Source: Clostridiales bacterium
GTDB lineage: Bacteria; Bacillota; Clostridia; Christensenellales; Aristaeellaceae
DNA: 64,000 bases
NCBI GenBank assembly: GCA_015056205.1
Contig: SVGS01000009.1
Location: forward strand, 38,338-102,337
Reading direction: 5' to 3'
A program made the position numbers and the translations under genes. Below the pieces are notes generated by a model. It searched no databases and had not been told where the DNA came from. It saw only the letters and a list, made by a program, of their open reading frames with translations. Of this stretch, positions 1-8,088 are shown one piece after another (positions within the stretch are counted from its first letter, which is position 1; each line of letters starts with the position of its first letter).

Positions 1-1
1 A

Positions 2-631
2 CAGAGCCTGGAGGCTCCCGGCGCCAATATTACCGGCACCTCTGATTATCTGGATACCGCCGCAGTGCTGAACCTGATCTTCGCGGCCAATCCGGAGGCG
101 AAAAAGATCGCTCTGCTCTACAACCCCTCCGAAGACGCTTCCGCCACACCCATTGCTGCCGCGAAGGAAATCCTCGGCGCGAAGGGCGTAGAAGTCAAGG
201 AGTACATGGGTACGAACGCCAGTGAAGTGGTACAGGCCGCCGAAGCCATCGTCAGCGACGACATGGATGCGGTGTTTACCCCCACCGACAACACGATCAT
301 GAGCGCGGAGCTGTCCATCTATGAGAAGTTTGCCGAGGCTAAGATTCCGCACTACACCGGCGCGGACTCCTTCGCTCTGAACGGTGCTTTCCTGGGCTAC
401 GGCGTGGACTACGCGAACCTGGGACGGGAAACCGCGGATATGATCGCGGACATTCTGGTGAACGGGGCCAATCCGGCGGAAACCGCCGTCAAAACCTTCG
501 ATAACGGCACCGCCACGGTGAACACCGAAATCTGCGCGGCGATCGGCTTCGACTTCGAAACGATCCGGGAAGCCTTTGCTCCCTTCTGCACCCAGGTGAA
601 GGAGATTAAAACCGCCGAGGCGTTTGAGTAA
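2..631 (+). CDS. ABC transporter substrate-binding protein (5' truncated by window edge)
   Basis: The reading frame is open from the window edge and ends at TAA 631, so only the C-terminal 209 residues are visible. The text (ANITGTSDYLDTAAVLNLI, then YNPSEDASATPIAAAKEIL, then AVFTPTDNTIMSAE and GFLGYGVDYANLGRETADM-like stretches) matches the second lobe of the ABC_sub_bind family (PF04392, TrpX-like) of extracytoplasmic binding proteins. It is followed 53 bp downstream by a permease and an ATPase on the same strand, the usual order for this importer class. The family binds aromatic amino acids or other small solutes; the ligand here cannot be read. The signal peptide/lipobox lies outside the window. 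Confidence 0.9.
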   Translation, partial: QSLEAPGANITGTSDYLDTAAVLNLIFAANPEAKKIALLYNPSEDASATPIAAAKEILGAKGVEVKEYMGTNASEVVQAAEAIVSDDMDAVFTPTDNTIMSAELSIYEKFAEAKIPHYTGADSFALNGAFLGYGVDYANLGRETADMIADILVNGANPAETAVKTFDNGTATVNTEICAAIGFDFETIREAFAPFCTQVKEIKTAEAFE

Positions 632-684
632 CCGCCGTTCCTTCCGGCCCGGCCTGAATTCACGCAACGGAAAGAAGATCGTTT

Positions 685-1626
685 ATGACCATGGATAAGT
701 TTTTGGCCCTGAGCCAGACGGCAATGGAACTGGGGCTGGTCAATTCCCTCACGGTACTGAGCCTGTTTCTGAGCTATTCGATGCTGAATGTCTGTGACCT
801 GTCCACAGACGGATGCTTTACTCTGGGCGCGGCTGTGGGCGCGCTGACGGCGATTGCCGGGTCCGCCTGGCTTTCTCTGCCGGCCGCCATGCTGGCCGGG
901 GCGGTTTCCGGCTTTGTTACCGCCACCCTGCAGACCCGCATGGGCGTTCAGAGCCTGCTGGCCGGAATTGTGGTGAACACCGGGCTGTACTCCGTGAATA
1001 TGGCGCTGACCGGCAACAAGGCAACCCTGAGTATGAACAAGGTTCCGACGGTCTTTTCCATGGCGAAGGACCTGCTCCGGGGCACCCCGCTGGCGGGACA
1101 GAGCACCCTGCTGGTGACGCTGGCGGCGGTGACGCTGGTGGTGGCTTTCCTGTGCTGGTTCCTGAAGACCAGACTGGGTCTGGCGATCCGGGCAACCGGC
1201 AGCAACGCGGACATGGTGCGTTCCTCCTCCATCAATCCAACCTTCACGACCACAGTCGGGCTTTGTATTTCCAACTCCTTCACCGCGCTGAGCGGGTGTC
1301 TGATGGCTCAGCAGCAGAAAAACTTTGAGATCAATATGGGCTCCGGCATGGTTACGGTGGCCCTGGCCAGCCTGCTGATCGGCGGCGTGTTTTTCGCGAA
1401 GCACCGGCCGATTCCGCTCCGCACCGTCGGAGCGGTGCTGGGAGCCTTCATTTTCCGGCTGGTTTACGGCCTGGCTCTGCGCCTGGATATGCCGGCTTTC
1501 ATGCTGAAGCTGGTTTCCTCCGTCATCGTGGTGATCGCGATTTCCGGACCTTACCTGAGGCGGCAGCTGCCGCTGATCATCCGCCGCTGGCGGATGATCC
1601 GGGAGGGGAGGAATCCTCATGCTTGA
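685..1626 (+). CDS. ABC transporter permease (BPD_transp_2 family)
   Basis: 313 residues, almost entirely hydrophobic, with about eight predicted membrane segments and the family hallmark VCDLSTDGCFTLGAAVGA near residues 36-55 (equivalent to the LxSPDG/G.FxLGA motif of PF02653 permeases). It forms the membrane channel of the importer with the preceding binding protein and following ATPase. ATG 685 is preceded by GGAAAG; a second in-frame ATG lies two codons on. The stop overlaps the ATPase start by 8 nt, indicating translational coupling. Substrate unknown, amino acid or nucleoside-like. Confidence 0.9.
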   Translation: MTMDKFLALSQTAMELGLVNSLTVLSLFLSYSMLNVCDLSTDGCFTLGAAVGALTAIAGSAWLSLPAAMLAGAVSGFVTATLQTRMGVQSLLAGIVVNTGLYSVNMALTGNKATLSMNKVPTVFSMAKDLLRGTPLAGQSTLLVTLAAVTLVVAFLCWFLKTRLGLAIRATGSNADMVRSSSINPTFTTTVGLCISNSFTALSGCLMAQQQKNFEINMGSGMVTVALASLLIGGVFFAKHRPIPLRTVGAVLGAFIFRLVYGLALRLDMPAFMLKLVSSVIVVIAISGPYLRRQLPLIIRRWRMIREGRNPHA

Positions 1627-2419
1627 GCTCCGAAACGTCTGCAAAACCTTTCACGCGGGCACCCCGGATGAAAAAAAGGCCCTGTCGGATCTGTCCCTGA
1701 AGATTCCGGACGGGGACTTCGTGAGCATCATCGGCGCCAACGGCGCCGGAAAATCGACGCTGTTCAACGCCATCTGCGGAAGCTTTCCGCTGGATTCCGG
1801 ATCCGTCTGGCTGGACGGCCGGAATGTGACCTGGATGCCCGAACACCGGCGGGCAAAGCAAATCGGCCGCCTGTTTCAGGATCCCATGCGCGGCAGCGCT
1901 CCGGACATGAGCATCGAGGAAAACCTGGCGCTGGCGGCCGGAAAGGGCGGATGGCTGAGCCGGGTCTCGGCGGCGGACCGGAAATCCTTCCGGGAACGGC
2001 TCAGCCTGCTGGGCATGGGCCTGGAGGATCGGATGAGGCAGCCGGTGGGGCTGCTTTCCGGCGGCCAGCGCCAGGCGCTGACCCTGCTGATGGCGACGTA
2101 CCAGGTGCCGAATGTGCTGCTGCTGGACGAGCATACCGCGGCACTGGACCCCGGCACGGCGGAAAAGGTGCTGGCGCTGACGGAAAAGATCGTGAGGGAT
2201 CACCATCTCACCTGCCTGATGATTACCCATAATATGCAGAGCGCCCTGGATCTGGGCAACCGGACGCTGATGATGGACCGGGGGCGCGTGATTTACGACG
2301 TGACCGGAGAAGTAAGAAGCCGCCTGACCATCGAAGATCTGACGGACCGCTTCCGGCAGCTCAGCGGCAGGACCCTGGACAATGACCGGATGCTCCTCGG
2401 AATCAAAAAGGAGCCGTGA
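1619..2419 (+). CDS. ABC transporter ATP-binding protein
   Basis: 266 residues. Walker A GANGAGKST near residue 42, Q-loop LFQDP, signature LSGGQRQAL near residue 148, Walker B VLLLDEHTAALDP and switch His in MITHNMQSAL. In Walker B the usual DEPT is DEHT, as is common in this subfamily. It energises the importer formed with the two upstream genes. The start overlaps the permease stop and has GGGAGGGGAGG immediately upstream. The operon ends at the hairpin 17 bp after the stop. Confidence 0.93.
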   Translation: MLELRNVCKTFHAGTPDEKKALSDLSLKIPDGDFVSIIGANGAGKSTLFNAICGSFPLDSGSVWLDGRNVTWMPEHRRAKQIGRLFQDPMRGSAPDMSIEENLALAAGKGGWLSRVSAADRKSFRERLSLLGMGLEDRMRQPVGLLSGGQRQALTLLMATYQVPNVLLLDEHTAALDPGTAEKVLALTEKIVRDHHLTCLMITHNMQSALDLGNRTLMMDRGRVIYDVTGEVRSRLTIEDLTDRFRQLSGRTLDNDRMLLGIKKEP

Positions 2420-2435
2420 AAAAAGCCGCCCACGC

Positions 2436-2468
2436 AAAAGGATCCCGGGATGATCCCGGGATCCTTTT
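2436..2468. terminator. Bidirectional intrinsic terminator
   Basis: Perfect 14-bp inverted repeat (arms AAAAGGATCCCGGG and CCCGGGATCCTTTT, 5-nt loop). A-run on the left and T-run on the right let it act for the ABC operon on + and for the small minus-strand gene that ends at 2485. Confidence 0.9.
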
Positions 2469-2484
2469 ACATGGCTGAGCCGGC

Positions 2485-2595
2485 TTATTTCTTTTCGGTG
2501 AATACGAAGTCCAGGTCGCTCAGGAATTTGACGCAGGTATCGATCTGCTCCTGGGTCAGTTCCGTTCCGTCGACGTTGAGCAGGTCAAACTCCAC
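2485..2595 (-). CDS. 36-residue acidic small protein, GTG start
   Basis: Reading minus from GTG 2595 gives MEFDLLNVDGTELTQEQI, then DTCVKFLSDLDFVFTEKK, stop TAA. The start is chosen because AGGAGG sits 7 nt upstream of the GTG; the ATG nearer the Shine-Dalgarno is out of frame and closes after 14 codons. The frame stays open upstream to about 2740, so a longer form is possible but has no good start. It is acidic with one Cys, no membrane segment, and shares the bidirectional terminator. I do not recognise the family. A TTGTTA-17-TAGTAT pair near 2780-2750 could be its promoter. Confidence 0.55.
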   Translation of the reverse strand: MEFDLLNVDGTELTQEQIDTCVKFLSDLDFVFTEKK

Positions 2596-2878
2596 TTCAT
2601 ATCCTCCTGAATCAAAATTCAATGGGTGCTTTGCAGCCCATTGAAAACGTTTTGGTGAAACCACAGGTCCGGGAGCATACAGATTCCGCGTGAACCGGAT
2701 TCCGGATACGCCGTTCCCTCCTTCCTTCCCGGACTTTATTACGCGTTATACTATAAAACGCCATCAAACGTAACAAAAAATTCAAAAATTTTTGTTTTTT
2801 TCTGATTTTTTGGGCTCTTTGTTTTTTCGGGGCGGTTCGGATCCTCCGGCGCAGGCTGGGCTGTGGGTGAAAACGATA
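2596..2878. other. Intergenic stretch, AT-rich in the middle
   Basis: Between the small minus-strand gene and the GNAT promoter. Contains a poly-A/poly-T patch (about 2776-2815) but no convincing gene; the minus frame of the 36-residue protein runs open through part of it. Confidence 0.5.
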
Positions 2879-2907
2879 TTGAATTCACACCGGTTCTCTG
2901 CTATAAA
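2879..2907 (+). promoter_or_regulatory. Sigma-70 promoter for the GNAT gene
   Basis: TTGAAT, 17-nt spacer, TATAAA; predicted start of transcription about 2914, just ahead of GGGGAGGAGG and ATG 2928. Confidence 0.7.
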
Positions 2908-2927
2908 CAGGGGAGGAGGCGAGAACG

Positions 2928-3446
2928 ATGAGCGATAACGGAACTCAGACGAAAGAAAACCGCCCGGAGAAATCCGTACCGGAGGTCCGCTTCGCGCGGG
3001 AAGAGGACCTGGAGCGGGTGAACGAGCTGCGCCGGGTGGTGAATGATCTGCATGTAAAAGGAAAACCGGATGTGTTCAAACCCGGTTTCTGCGATGAGCT
3101 GCGCGACTATATCCACGTGATCCGGTCGGATCCGAACAAGGAGATCGTGGTTGCGGAGCTGGAGGGAAAAATCTGCGGATTCGCCGTGCTGAACCATATC
3201 GTGAAGCCGGAAAACCCGTTCATGTACGAGCGGGACTTCCTGGACATCGATGAATTTGCCGTGGACACGGCCTGCCGCCGGCGCGGCGTGGCAAGCGCAA
3301 TGGTTGCCTTTATCCGCGGCTGGGCGAAGGAACAGGGGTATAAACGGCTGGAACTGAATATGTGGGAGTTTAATCAGGGCGCCCTGGCGTTCTATGAATC
3401 GGCCGGTTTCTCCACGTACCGGAGATACATGGAGATGTTTCTGTAA
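2928..3446 (+). CDS. GNAT family N-acetyltransferase
   Basis: 172 residues with GNAT motif A, IDEFAVDTACRRRGVASAMVAFI near residues 105-127 (acetyl-CoA pyrophosphate loop RRRGVA), followed by motif B LELNMWEFNQGALAFYESAGF near 144-164. It transfers an acyl group from CoA to an unknown amine. ATG 2928 has a strong GGAGGAGG. It is monocistronic, with its own promoter, and converges with the pectate lyase only 6 bp away. Confidence 0.9.
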   Translation: MSDNGTQTKENRPEKSVPEVRFAREEDLERVNELRRVVNDLHVKGKPDVFKPGFCDELRDYIHVIRSDPNKEIVVAELEGKICGFAVLNHIVKPENPFMYERDFLDIDEFAVDTACRRRGVASAMVAFIRGWAKEQGYKRLELNMWEFNQGALAFYESAGFSTYRRYMEMFL

Positions 3447-3452
3447 CGGATG

Positions 3453-5978
3453 TCAGGGAGAATCCTGAAGCGGGAAAGCACCGGATCCATGGGACCGGGC
3501 TTCATCGGTGAGCGTTAACAATCCGTGCAGGAGGATGGAACCGTCCGGATTCCATTCCGGAACGACGGATGTATCCAGACTGGCGAACCAGTCTTCCTGG
3601 ACCGCTTCCCCCTCGCTGTTCAGACTGGCTTTTTTCTCCGGATCCCAGTAGAAGCAATCCTTCCCGGTCACGGAATCAGCCGCCTGTCCCTGCGGATCCA
3701 GCCGGTCCGGCGGTGTTTCTTCTTCCGTCTTCGTGCGGAAGCTCAGAATCCCGCGGGCTTCAAAGTCCGTGACAGTGTCCCGATTCCCGCAGTACAGATA
3801 TACATTGCCGCTGCCGTTGCCGTAGGAAGTACAGTTGTAAATCTTCACGTCCGGACAGCCGTTGGTATCAATGCCTTTGTTCCGGTTTTCATAGGCAATG
3901 GAATGAAGCAGGATATGCCCGCCGGGCAGGTTGGATCCGCCCAGCTTAAACCCGTTTCCGTTTCCGGCTTCCATTTCTTCCGACTCCGCGAACGACAGAT
4001 TTCCCTGCCCGTCGCAGACAGCGGCTGCCTTTTCAAATCCTTTGGCGTTTCCGCCGGGCACCACGCGTATCTGGCCGTTCCTGAAGGAAACGCAGTTCCG
4101 GATGGTTACCGAACCGATTGGACCGGTGGAAATCTTGGCGAACAAATCCCAGCCGTCGTCCGCGTTCCAGGCGGCAATACAGCTGTCAAACGTATTTCCT
4201 TCACCGGCTGTCAGCTTCGCGGCAAATCCGTCCGCATCCTCCAGGGCTTTGTCGGCGTTATTCATGGACGCGCAGCTTCTGACCAGGTTGTGCGAAGGCC
4301 AAAGGTCTCTCTTATCCCGGGATGAACCGGAGATCTGCAGGCCGGTGCCCCCGTTGCCGTAGAAATTCATCCGTTCCAGAACACAGTGATGGCCCGCCAG
4401 GCTGAGACCCGGCTGCCGGTCCTTTGTTCCGGTAATGTTGATCCGTGAAAAATGCCAGTAGTCTCCGGCAACAACCATGCCTGAGCCGGTACCGCCAAAG
4501 TCCAGCGTCACAAAAGCGTTTTCCGCGGGCTTGACGGCGATCGGCTCTTCTTCGGTGCCATCGCGCCCTCTGGCTACCGTCAGCGTCCTGCCTGACAGAT
4601 CATAGACGCCTGCCGATAACAGAACCGTCTGTCCGGGCGCCGCATAATCCAGCGCTGTCTGAAGATCCACGGCGTCTTCCGGGGAAGTGCCGCCGTTTTC
4701 CGCCTTTCCGTTTTTGGAAACCCGGATCACGCCGTCCTTTCCCAATGCTCTGCGGGTGACGGTCTGCGTGAAGACACAGGGGTCATAGCTGGAAAGACGC
4801 CTGAAAGCGCTGAATGCAAAATCGGGGTCCGGTGTGAATTCCACCGCCAGCTCTGTTTCGTTCCCGGTCAGTTCCACCGGCATTTCACAATATTCATCCG
4901 CCCTGATCCGGAGCGTTCCGGTGACGGCTGTTCCGTCTCTTAACACCCGGGCCGTCCCGTCCGCATTGGTCCGGAAAACCAGCTGATAAACATCGCCGGA
5001 CGCGGTGGCGGGGCTGGTCACCGCCGCTTCCAGATCCGTATATTCGGTTTCCTGCGGAGTCCATCCCGCCGCATTCCACTCGCTGGTTGTAAACTGAATG
5101 TTGCTGAAGGTGGCGTTCAGCCCCCGGGCGACAACCAGTGCAATATACGCCGCATGCTCTTCCTGGCAGGAAAGCGGATCATCCAGTTCGCTGTAAGCGG
5201 TCACCGCGGCTGCCATGCTGTCCCTGGCCGGAATGTACCAGACCGACCTGCCGATCTCTTCCCCGGTCTCCGGATCGGACTGGGAGGCAATGTAAGCATT
5301 GTCTGTTTTCTCAAGACAGACCCGGTAGGTTTTTCCCTGCTCGATTCTGCTTTCATCCGTGCCGCCGCCCCAGCTGTATCGAAATGGCTCAATTTCGTTC
5401 AGATCGGAAGCTTCCGGGGATACGATTCCCCTGTATGCCCGGAGCCCTATTGTGCAGGGGACGTTCGGAGATTTGTTCATTCCGCCGCAGGGAAGCTTCG
5501 TGGCGCAGACGGATACCAGATTTGACATCCAGCTGCCGGATACGCCTTCTTCTCCGAAGGAATCCCGGGCCATCAGCGCAAACCCCTCCTGACCGTCCGG
5601 CGCCGGATTCAGTTCATCCACGGTGACATCCGCCTGCAGCCGGAAATTGGTCGTGGTGGGGTCAATCACGGTATAGTAATAACTGCCGCCGTCCGCGGGC
5701 GCGTCGGCAACAAACTTTCCGCCTTTTTTGCTGACGGTACCGTCCTCCTTGAACAGGGCGGAGCTTAAAGATACCGGACTGTCTGTCCCGGGGCCGCCGG
5801 AGAGGAGTCTGTTACGATCCCCGCCGACAGATACGCCGAAGAATCTGAACTGCCATTCCTCTTCCGCTGCGGCGCATTCCGGAAGCGGGAGCATCAGGAG
5901 GCTGTAAACCAGCACGATCACCGGCAGGATCTGCAAAGCTTTTTTCCATGATTTCATCGCGATCTCATCCTTACTCAT
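3453..5978 (-). CDS. Secreted pectate lyase, polysaccharide lyase family 9
   Basis: 841 residues. A Sec signal peptide (WKKALQILPVIVLVYSLLML then PECAAA) is predicted to be cut near residue 38. Residues 40-300 form a beta-rich N-terminal domain, 300-410 an Ig-like linker, and from about 415 a right-handed beta helix. The PL9 catalytic signatures are present: DADGFAAKL at about 581-589 (catalytic Lys) and NADDGWDLF at 605-613 (calcium-binding Asp cluster). The enzyme eliminatively cleaves polygalacturonate outside the cell. Two starts are possible: ATG 5978 (GGAAGG upstream) or ATG 5957, which gives a shorter, tidier signal peptide. It is transcribed alone from a strong promoter and complements the GH28 hydrolase at 8-10.7 kb. 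Confidence 0.92.
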   Translation of the reverse strand: MSKDEIAMKSWKKALQILPVIVLVYSLLMLPLPECAAAEEEWQFRFFGVSVGGDRNRLLSGGPGTDSPVSLSSALFKEDGTVSKKGGKFVADAPADGGSYYYTVIDPTTTNFRLQADVTVDELNPAPDGQEGFALMARDSFGEEGVSGSWMSNLVSVCATKLPCGGMNKSPNVPCTIGLRAYRGIVSPEASDLNEIEPFRYSWGGGTDESRIEQGKTYRVCLEKTDNAYIASQSDPETGEEIGRSVWYIPARDSMAAAVTAYSELDDPLSCQEEHAAYIALVVARGLNATFSNIQFTTSEWNAAGWTPQETEYTDLEAAVTSPATASGDVYQLVFRTNADGTARVLRDGTAVTGTLRIRADEYCEMPVELTGNETELAVEFTPDPDFAFSAFRRLSSYDPCVFTQTVTRRALGKDGVIRVSKNGKAENGGTSPEDAVDLQTALDYAAPGQTVLLSAGVYDLSGRTLTVARGRDGTEEEPIAVKPAENAFVTLDFGGTGSGMVVAGDYWHFSRINITGTKDRQPGLSLAGHHCVLERMNFYGNGGTGLQISGSSRDKRDLWPSHNLVRSCASMNNADKALEDADGFAAKLTAGEGNTFDSCIAAWNADDGWDLFAKISTGPIGSVTIRNCVSFRNGQIRVVPGGNAKGFEKAAAVCDGQGNLSFAESEEMEAGNGNGFKLGGSNLPGGHILLHSIAYENRNKGIDTNGCPDVKIYNCTSYGNGSGNVYLYCGNRDTVTDFEARGILSFRTKTEEETPPDRLDPQGQAADSVTGKDCFYWDPEKKASLNSEGEAVQEDWFASLDTSVVPEWNPDGSILLHGLLTLTDEARSHGSGAFPLQDSP

Positions 5979-6014
5979 TGCGGGCCTTCCGATCCGGGAG
6001 GCTTCTTTTTCTTC

Positions 6015-6043
6015 AGTATATCATAAAAAGAGAAAAATGCCAA
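6015..6043 (-). promoter_or_regulatory. Promoter for the pectate lyase
   Basis: On the minus strand TTGGCA, 17 nt, TATACT with an extended -10 TG. Near-consensus; transcription would begin about 6008, some 30 nt before the first ATG. Confidence 0.8.
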
Positions 6044-6120
6044 ATTATTACAATTCAATACACGCGTTATCGCCTGCCGTGTATGACACTGACGGGAAAA
6101 CGCGATGCTGCTGCCCGGCA

Positions 6121-6158
6121 AAAAACGAAAACAGCGAAGCAGAAAAGCTTGCTCCGCT
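6121..6158 (-). terminator. Intrinsic terminator after the acyltransferase
   Basis: Minus-strand hairpin AGCGGAGCA / TGCTTCGCT (one G-T pair, 8-nt loop) followed by TTTTCGTTTTTT, 34 bp past the acyltransferase stop. Confidence 0.7.
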
Positions 6159-6191
6159 GAAAGCCGTGACTTATGAGATTCCGCCGGGCCG

Positions 6192-7487
6192 TCATTTCTG
6201 CTCTTCGGGCAGTTCTACTTCCGGATTCAGATAGGAATCGAACGGGAGCCTTTCATAAGGAATGCCCAGTTCGTCCAGAATGTCCCCAAAGGCCAGATAA
6301 TAACGGTCTGACGGAATCGTCTGGGTGAAATTGATATGGAAATACCCGGCGGTCTCACTCATCAGAAGGAAGGTGGCTCCGTTGGCCGGGGGTGCGTTCA
6401 GATAACGCACATGCCTGATCTGACCGGCATAGTCATTGGTGCGCAGGCCGCCGACATAATCCACAAAGAAGGTATTCTGAGGATTGTTTTCGCTCATGGC
6501 CATGACTTTGTTTTTGAGATAGTAGGTGGGCATTCTGGAACCCAGATGGATGATCGTGTTCATCCCGGCGCTGACCAGCTTCGGGAATTCACCGGTCAGC
6601 TTCTCCTTCATGGCGACCCGGATCCGGGCCGCCAGTTCGCCTGTGGAAAGACGCCGGGCATCTTCCGGCGTGGTAGGAACGAAGATGGCGGCATAGGCAT
6701 TCTTAAAGGTTTTCTCGGCCTGGAGCGCTTTCCGCAGGGAGATGGGGATCACGCTCATGATTACGCCCTCCCGGATTCCGATTTCCCGGACAATGGCCTG
6801 GGTCATGATCGCGGCGGCTCCGGCAGCGGGGGAAGCGTTGTTTGCCTTACACCAGCCCAGGAAGTCCCCCGTCTTCACGCGCAGAGGCAGGGAATACATC
6901 TTCTCCACCTCGGTTCCCTCCAGCTCCGGAAGCCGGATCCGTGTCTCGGTTCCCATCGCCGCTTTCACCTTTTTGATATCGGCTTTCCGGCGTATGCTGT
7001 GGATATCGGCAGTCTCTGCCGGATCATACGGGATCTTATCGGTGTAGATTCCCTCATCATTGTAAACCCGGCCGTCCTTGAAACAGACATAATGGTAAAG
7101 AACAGCCTCAATGAAGCGGTTGAACCCCAGCCCGTCACACAGACCGTGAAACATGGCGAACGAAATTTTATCCTTCCAGTAAGTGATGTCCACCATGTGG
7201 TAGTTGGTGATTTTTCCTCCGATCACGCGGGGCTGTTCGCTCTCAGCCACAAGAAGGGGCAGGTCGTTGTCGGCATAGTAATAGAGGCCCTTTTTTCGGA
7301 CAAACGCCGACCGGTAATAGGGCAGGCGGACGAGGGCCTTGTCCACGGCCTGCTGCAGGAATTCGCCGCGGATCGGCTCCGACAGGGTTATTTCCACGAT
7401 GTAGCTGCGTTTTTTCTTTCCGTAAAACTGGGTTGCGCCGCAGGCATTCCACTCCCCGGGCGTAAAATGCGGGGCTGTGCTTTTCAT
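6192..7487 (-). CDS. Condensation-domain-like CoA acyltransferase
   Basis: 431 residues. The catalytic HxxxDG motif is visible as FAMFHGLCDGLGF near residues 107-119, in the position expected for the chloramphenicol acetyltransferase/condensation superfamily (alcohol acetyltransferase, PapA-like). A second-half DFG-like element is not obvious. No signal peptide or carrier-protein domain. It likely transfers an acyl group from CoA or a carrier to an alcohol or amine; the substrate is unknown. It starts 2 bp after the stop of a 43-residue peptide gene and has AAGGAGG 8 nt upstream inside that peptide's last codons, so the two are co-translated. It ends in its own terminator. Confidence 0.75.
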   Translation of the reverse strand: MKSTAPHFTPGEWNACGATQFYGKKKRSYIVEITLSEPIRGEFLQQAVDKALVRLPYYRSAFVRKKGLYYYADNDLPLLVAESEQPRVIGGKITNYHMVDITYWKDKISFAMFHGLCDGLGFNRFIEAVLYHYVCFKDGRVYNDEGIYTDKIPYDPAETADIHSIRRKADIKKVKAAMGTETRIRLPELEGTEVEKMYSLPLRVKTGDFLGWCKANNASPAAGAAAIMTQAIVREIGIREGVIMSVIPISLRKALQAEKTFKNAYAAIFVPTTPEDARRLSTGELAARIRVAMKEKLTGEFPKLVSAGMNTIIHLGSRMPTYYLKNKVMAMSENNPQNTFFVDYVGGLRTNDYAGQIRHVRYLNAPPANGATFLLMSETAGYFHINFTQTIPSDRYYLAFGDILDELGIPYERLPFDSYLNPEVELPEEQK

Positions 7488-7489
7488 AG

Positions 7490-7621
7490 TTATTTTTCCT
7501 CCTTTATAACCTGCTGTAAATCATTATCGGCATTGGCGCCGGCGGCTTCAGCCACGCCGCCCTTACAGACGAACAGACTGCCGCCCGGGCTGAGCTGGAA
7601 GCTGTGTTCCCTGAAGCGCAT
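7490..7621 (-). CDS. 43-residue peptide co-transcribed with the acyltransferase
   Basis: Translation MRFREHSFQLSPGG, SLFVCKGGVAEAAGAN, ADNDLQQVIKEEK. ATG 7621 is preferred: the promoter at 7655-7683 places the transcript start near 7648, inside or past the earlier in-frame ATG 7651, and AAAAGGA lies 9 nt before ATG 7621. The last codons carry the Shine-Dalgarno of the acyltransferase, whose start is 2 bp away. One Cys in a Gly-rich SLFVCKGG context, acidic C-terminus. Family unknown. It could be a substrate, a regulatory subunit or just a leader gene; the sequence does not decide. Confidence 0.6.
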   Translation of the reverse strand: MRFREHSFQLSPGGSLFVCKGGVAEAAGANADNDLQQVIKEEK

Positions 7622-7654
7622 GGCAAAGATTCCTTTTTTCGGATCATCCATTTT

Positions 7655-7683
7655 ATTTTGCCTGCAGAAAGGCTTCGTGTCAA
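7655..7683 (-). promoter_or_regulatory. Promoter for the peptide-acyltransferase operon
   Basis: Minus strand TTGACA (perfect -35), 17-nt spacer, CAAAAT. Predicted start about 7648 decides the start codon of the downstream peptide. Confidence 0.75.
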
Positions 7684-7750
7684 GGAAATATTGCGTTATG
7701 CGGGGATTTTTCGGCTTTTGTTCCTGAACGGCTCATGCGCCGGCTTTCTT

Positions 7751-7963
7751 TTGAAAACGGGAGGACCGGCCGGATACGGCTTTTATTCCCAGCGCTACGT
7801 GGGAGATCCGCAGCAGCGGCAGTCCGCGAACGAGACGATTGTGGGGAACCTGATCGGACAGATCGAGCGCATCGATGACGTGCTGCGTTACCCCGCGGAC
7901 GTCCCGGAAACGGAGGAGGAAGCGGCGGAGGGGGAAACGCGAAAACTCCGGAGGACGCCCTGA
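7751..7963 (+). CDS. Small protein of unknown function, start uncertain
   Basis: A plus-strand frame ends with GYGFYSQRYVGDPQQRQSAN, ETIVGNLIGQIERIDDVL, RYPADVPETEEEAAEGE and TRKLRRTP. Codon use looks coding, and the stop lies inside an intrinsic terminator, both arguing for a real gene. No clear Shine-Dalgarno/ATG is visible: the frame is open back to 7604, and TTG 7751 is only a convenient choice (70 residues). It may be a 5'-truncated remnant. Soluble, acidic, no recognised domain. Confidence 0.45.
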   Translation: MKTGGPAGYGFYSQRYVGDPQQRQSANETIVGNLIGQIERIDDVLRYPADVPETEEEAAEGETRKLRRTP

Positions 7964-7994
7964 AAAGATTCATTTTCTTTTCGGGGCGTTTTTT
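7955..7994 (+). terminator. Intrinsic terminator overlapping the stop codon
   Basis: 13-bp stem ACGCCCTGAAAAG / CTTTTCGGGGCGT (one G-T pair), 9-nt loop, then TTTTT. The TGA stop of the small gene lies in the 5' arm. Confidence 0.85.
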
Positions 7995-8015
7995 GATGCG
8001 GGGACAACGGATCCA

Positions 8016-8024
8016 TGATACAAT
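8016..8024 (+). promoter_or_regulatory. Extended -10 promoter element for the GH28 gene
   Basis: TGATACAAT (TG-n-TACAAT) without a good -35; about 65 nt upstream of the GH28 start. Confidence 0.5.
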
Positions 8025-8088
8025 AAGCTGTCAGAAACTGAATCAGACAAGGGTGGAAGACGGCATGTATACCGGAGGAGATGATGAA

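Noticed and set aside
409..1644. Long minus-strand open frame opposite the ABC permease
   Set aside because: Low-complexity Gln/Arg/His/Gly text produced by the complement of a GC-rich third-codon gene; no ribosome site or domain.
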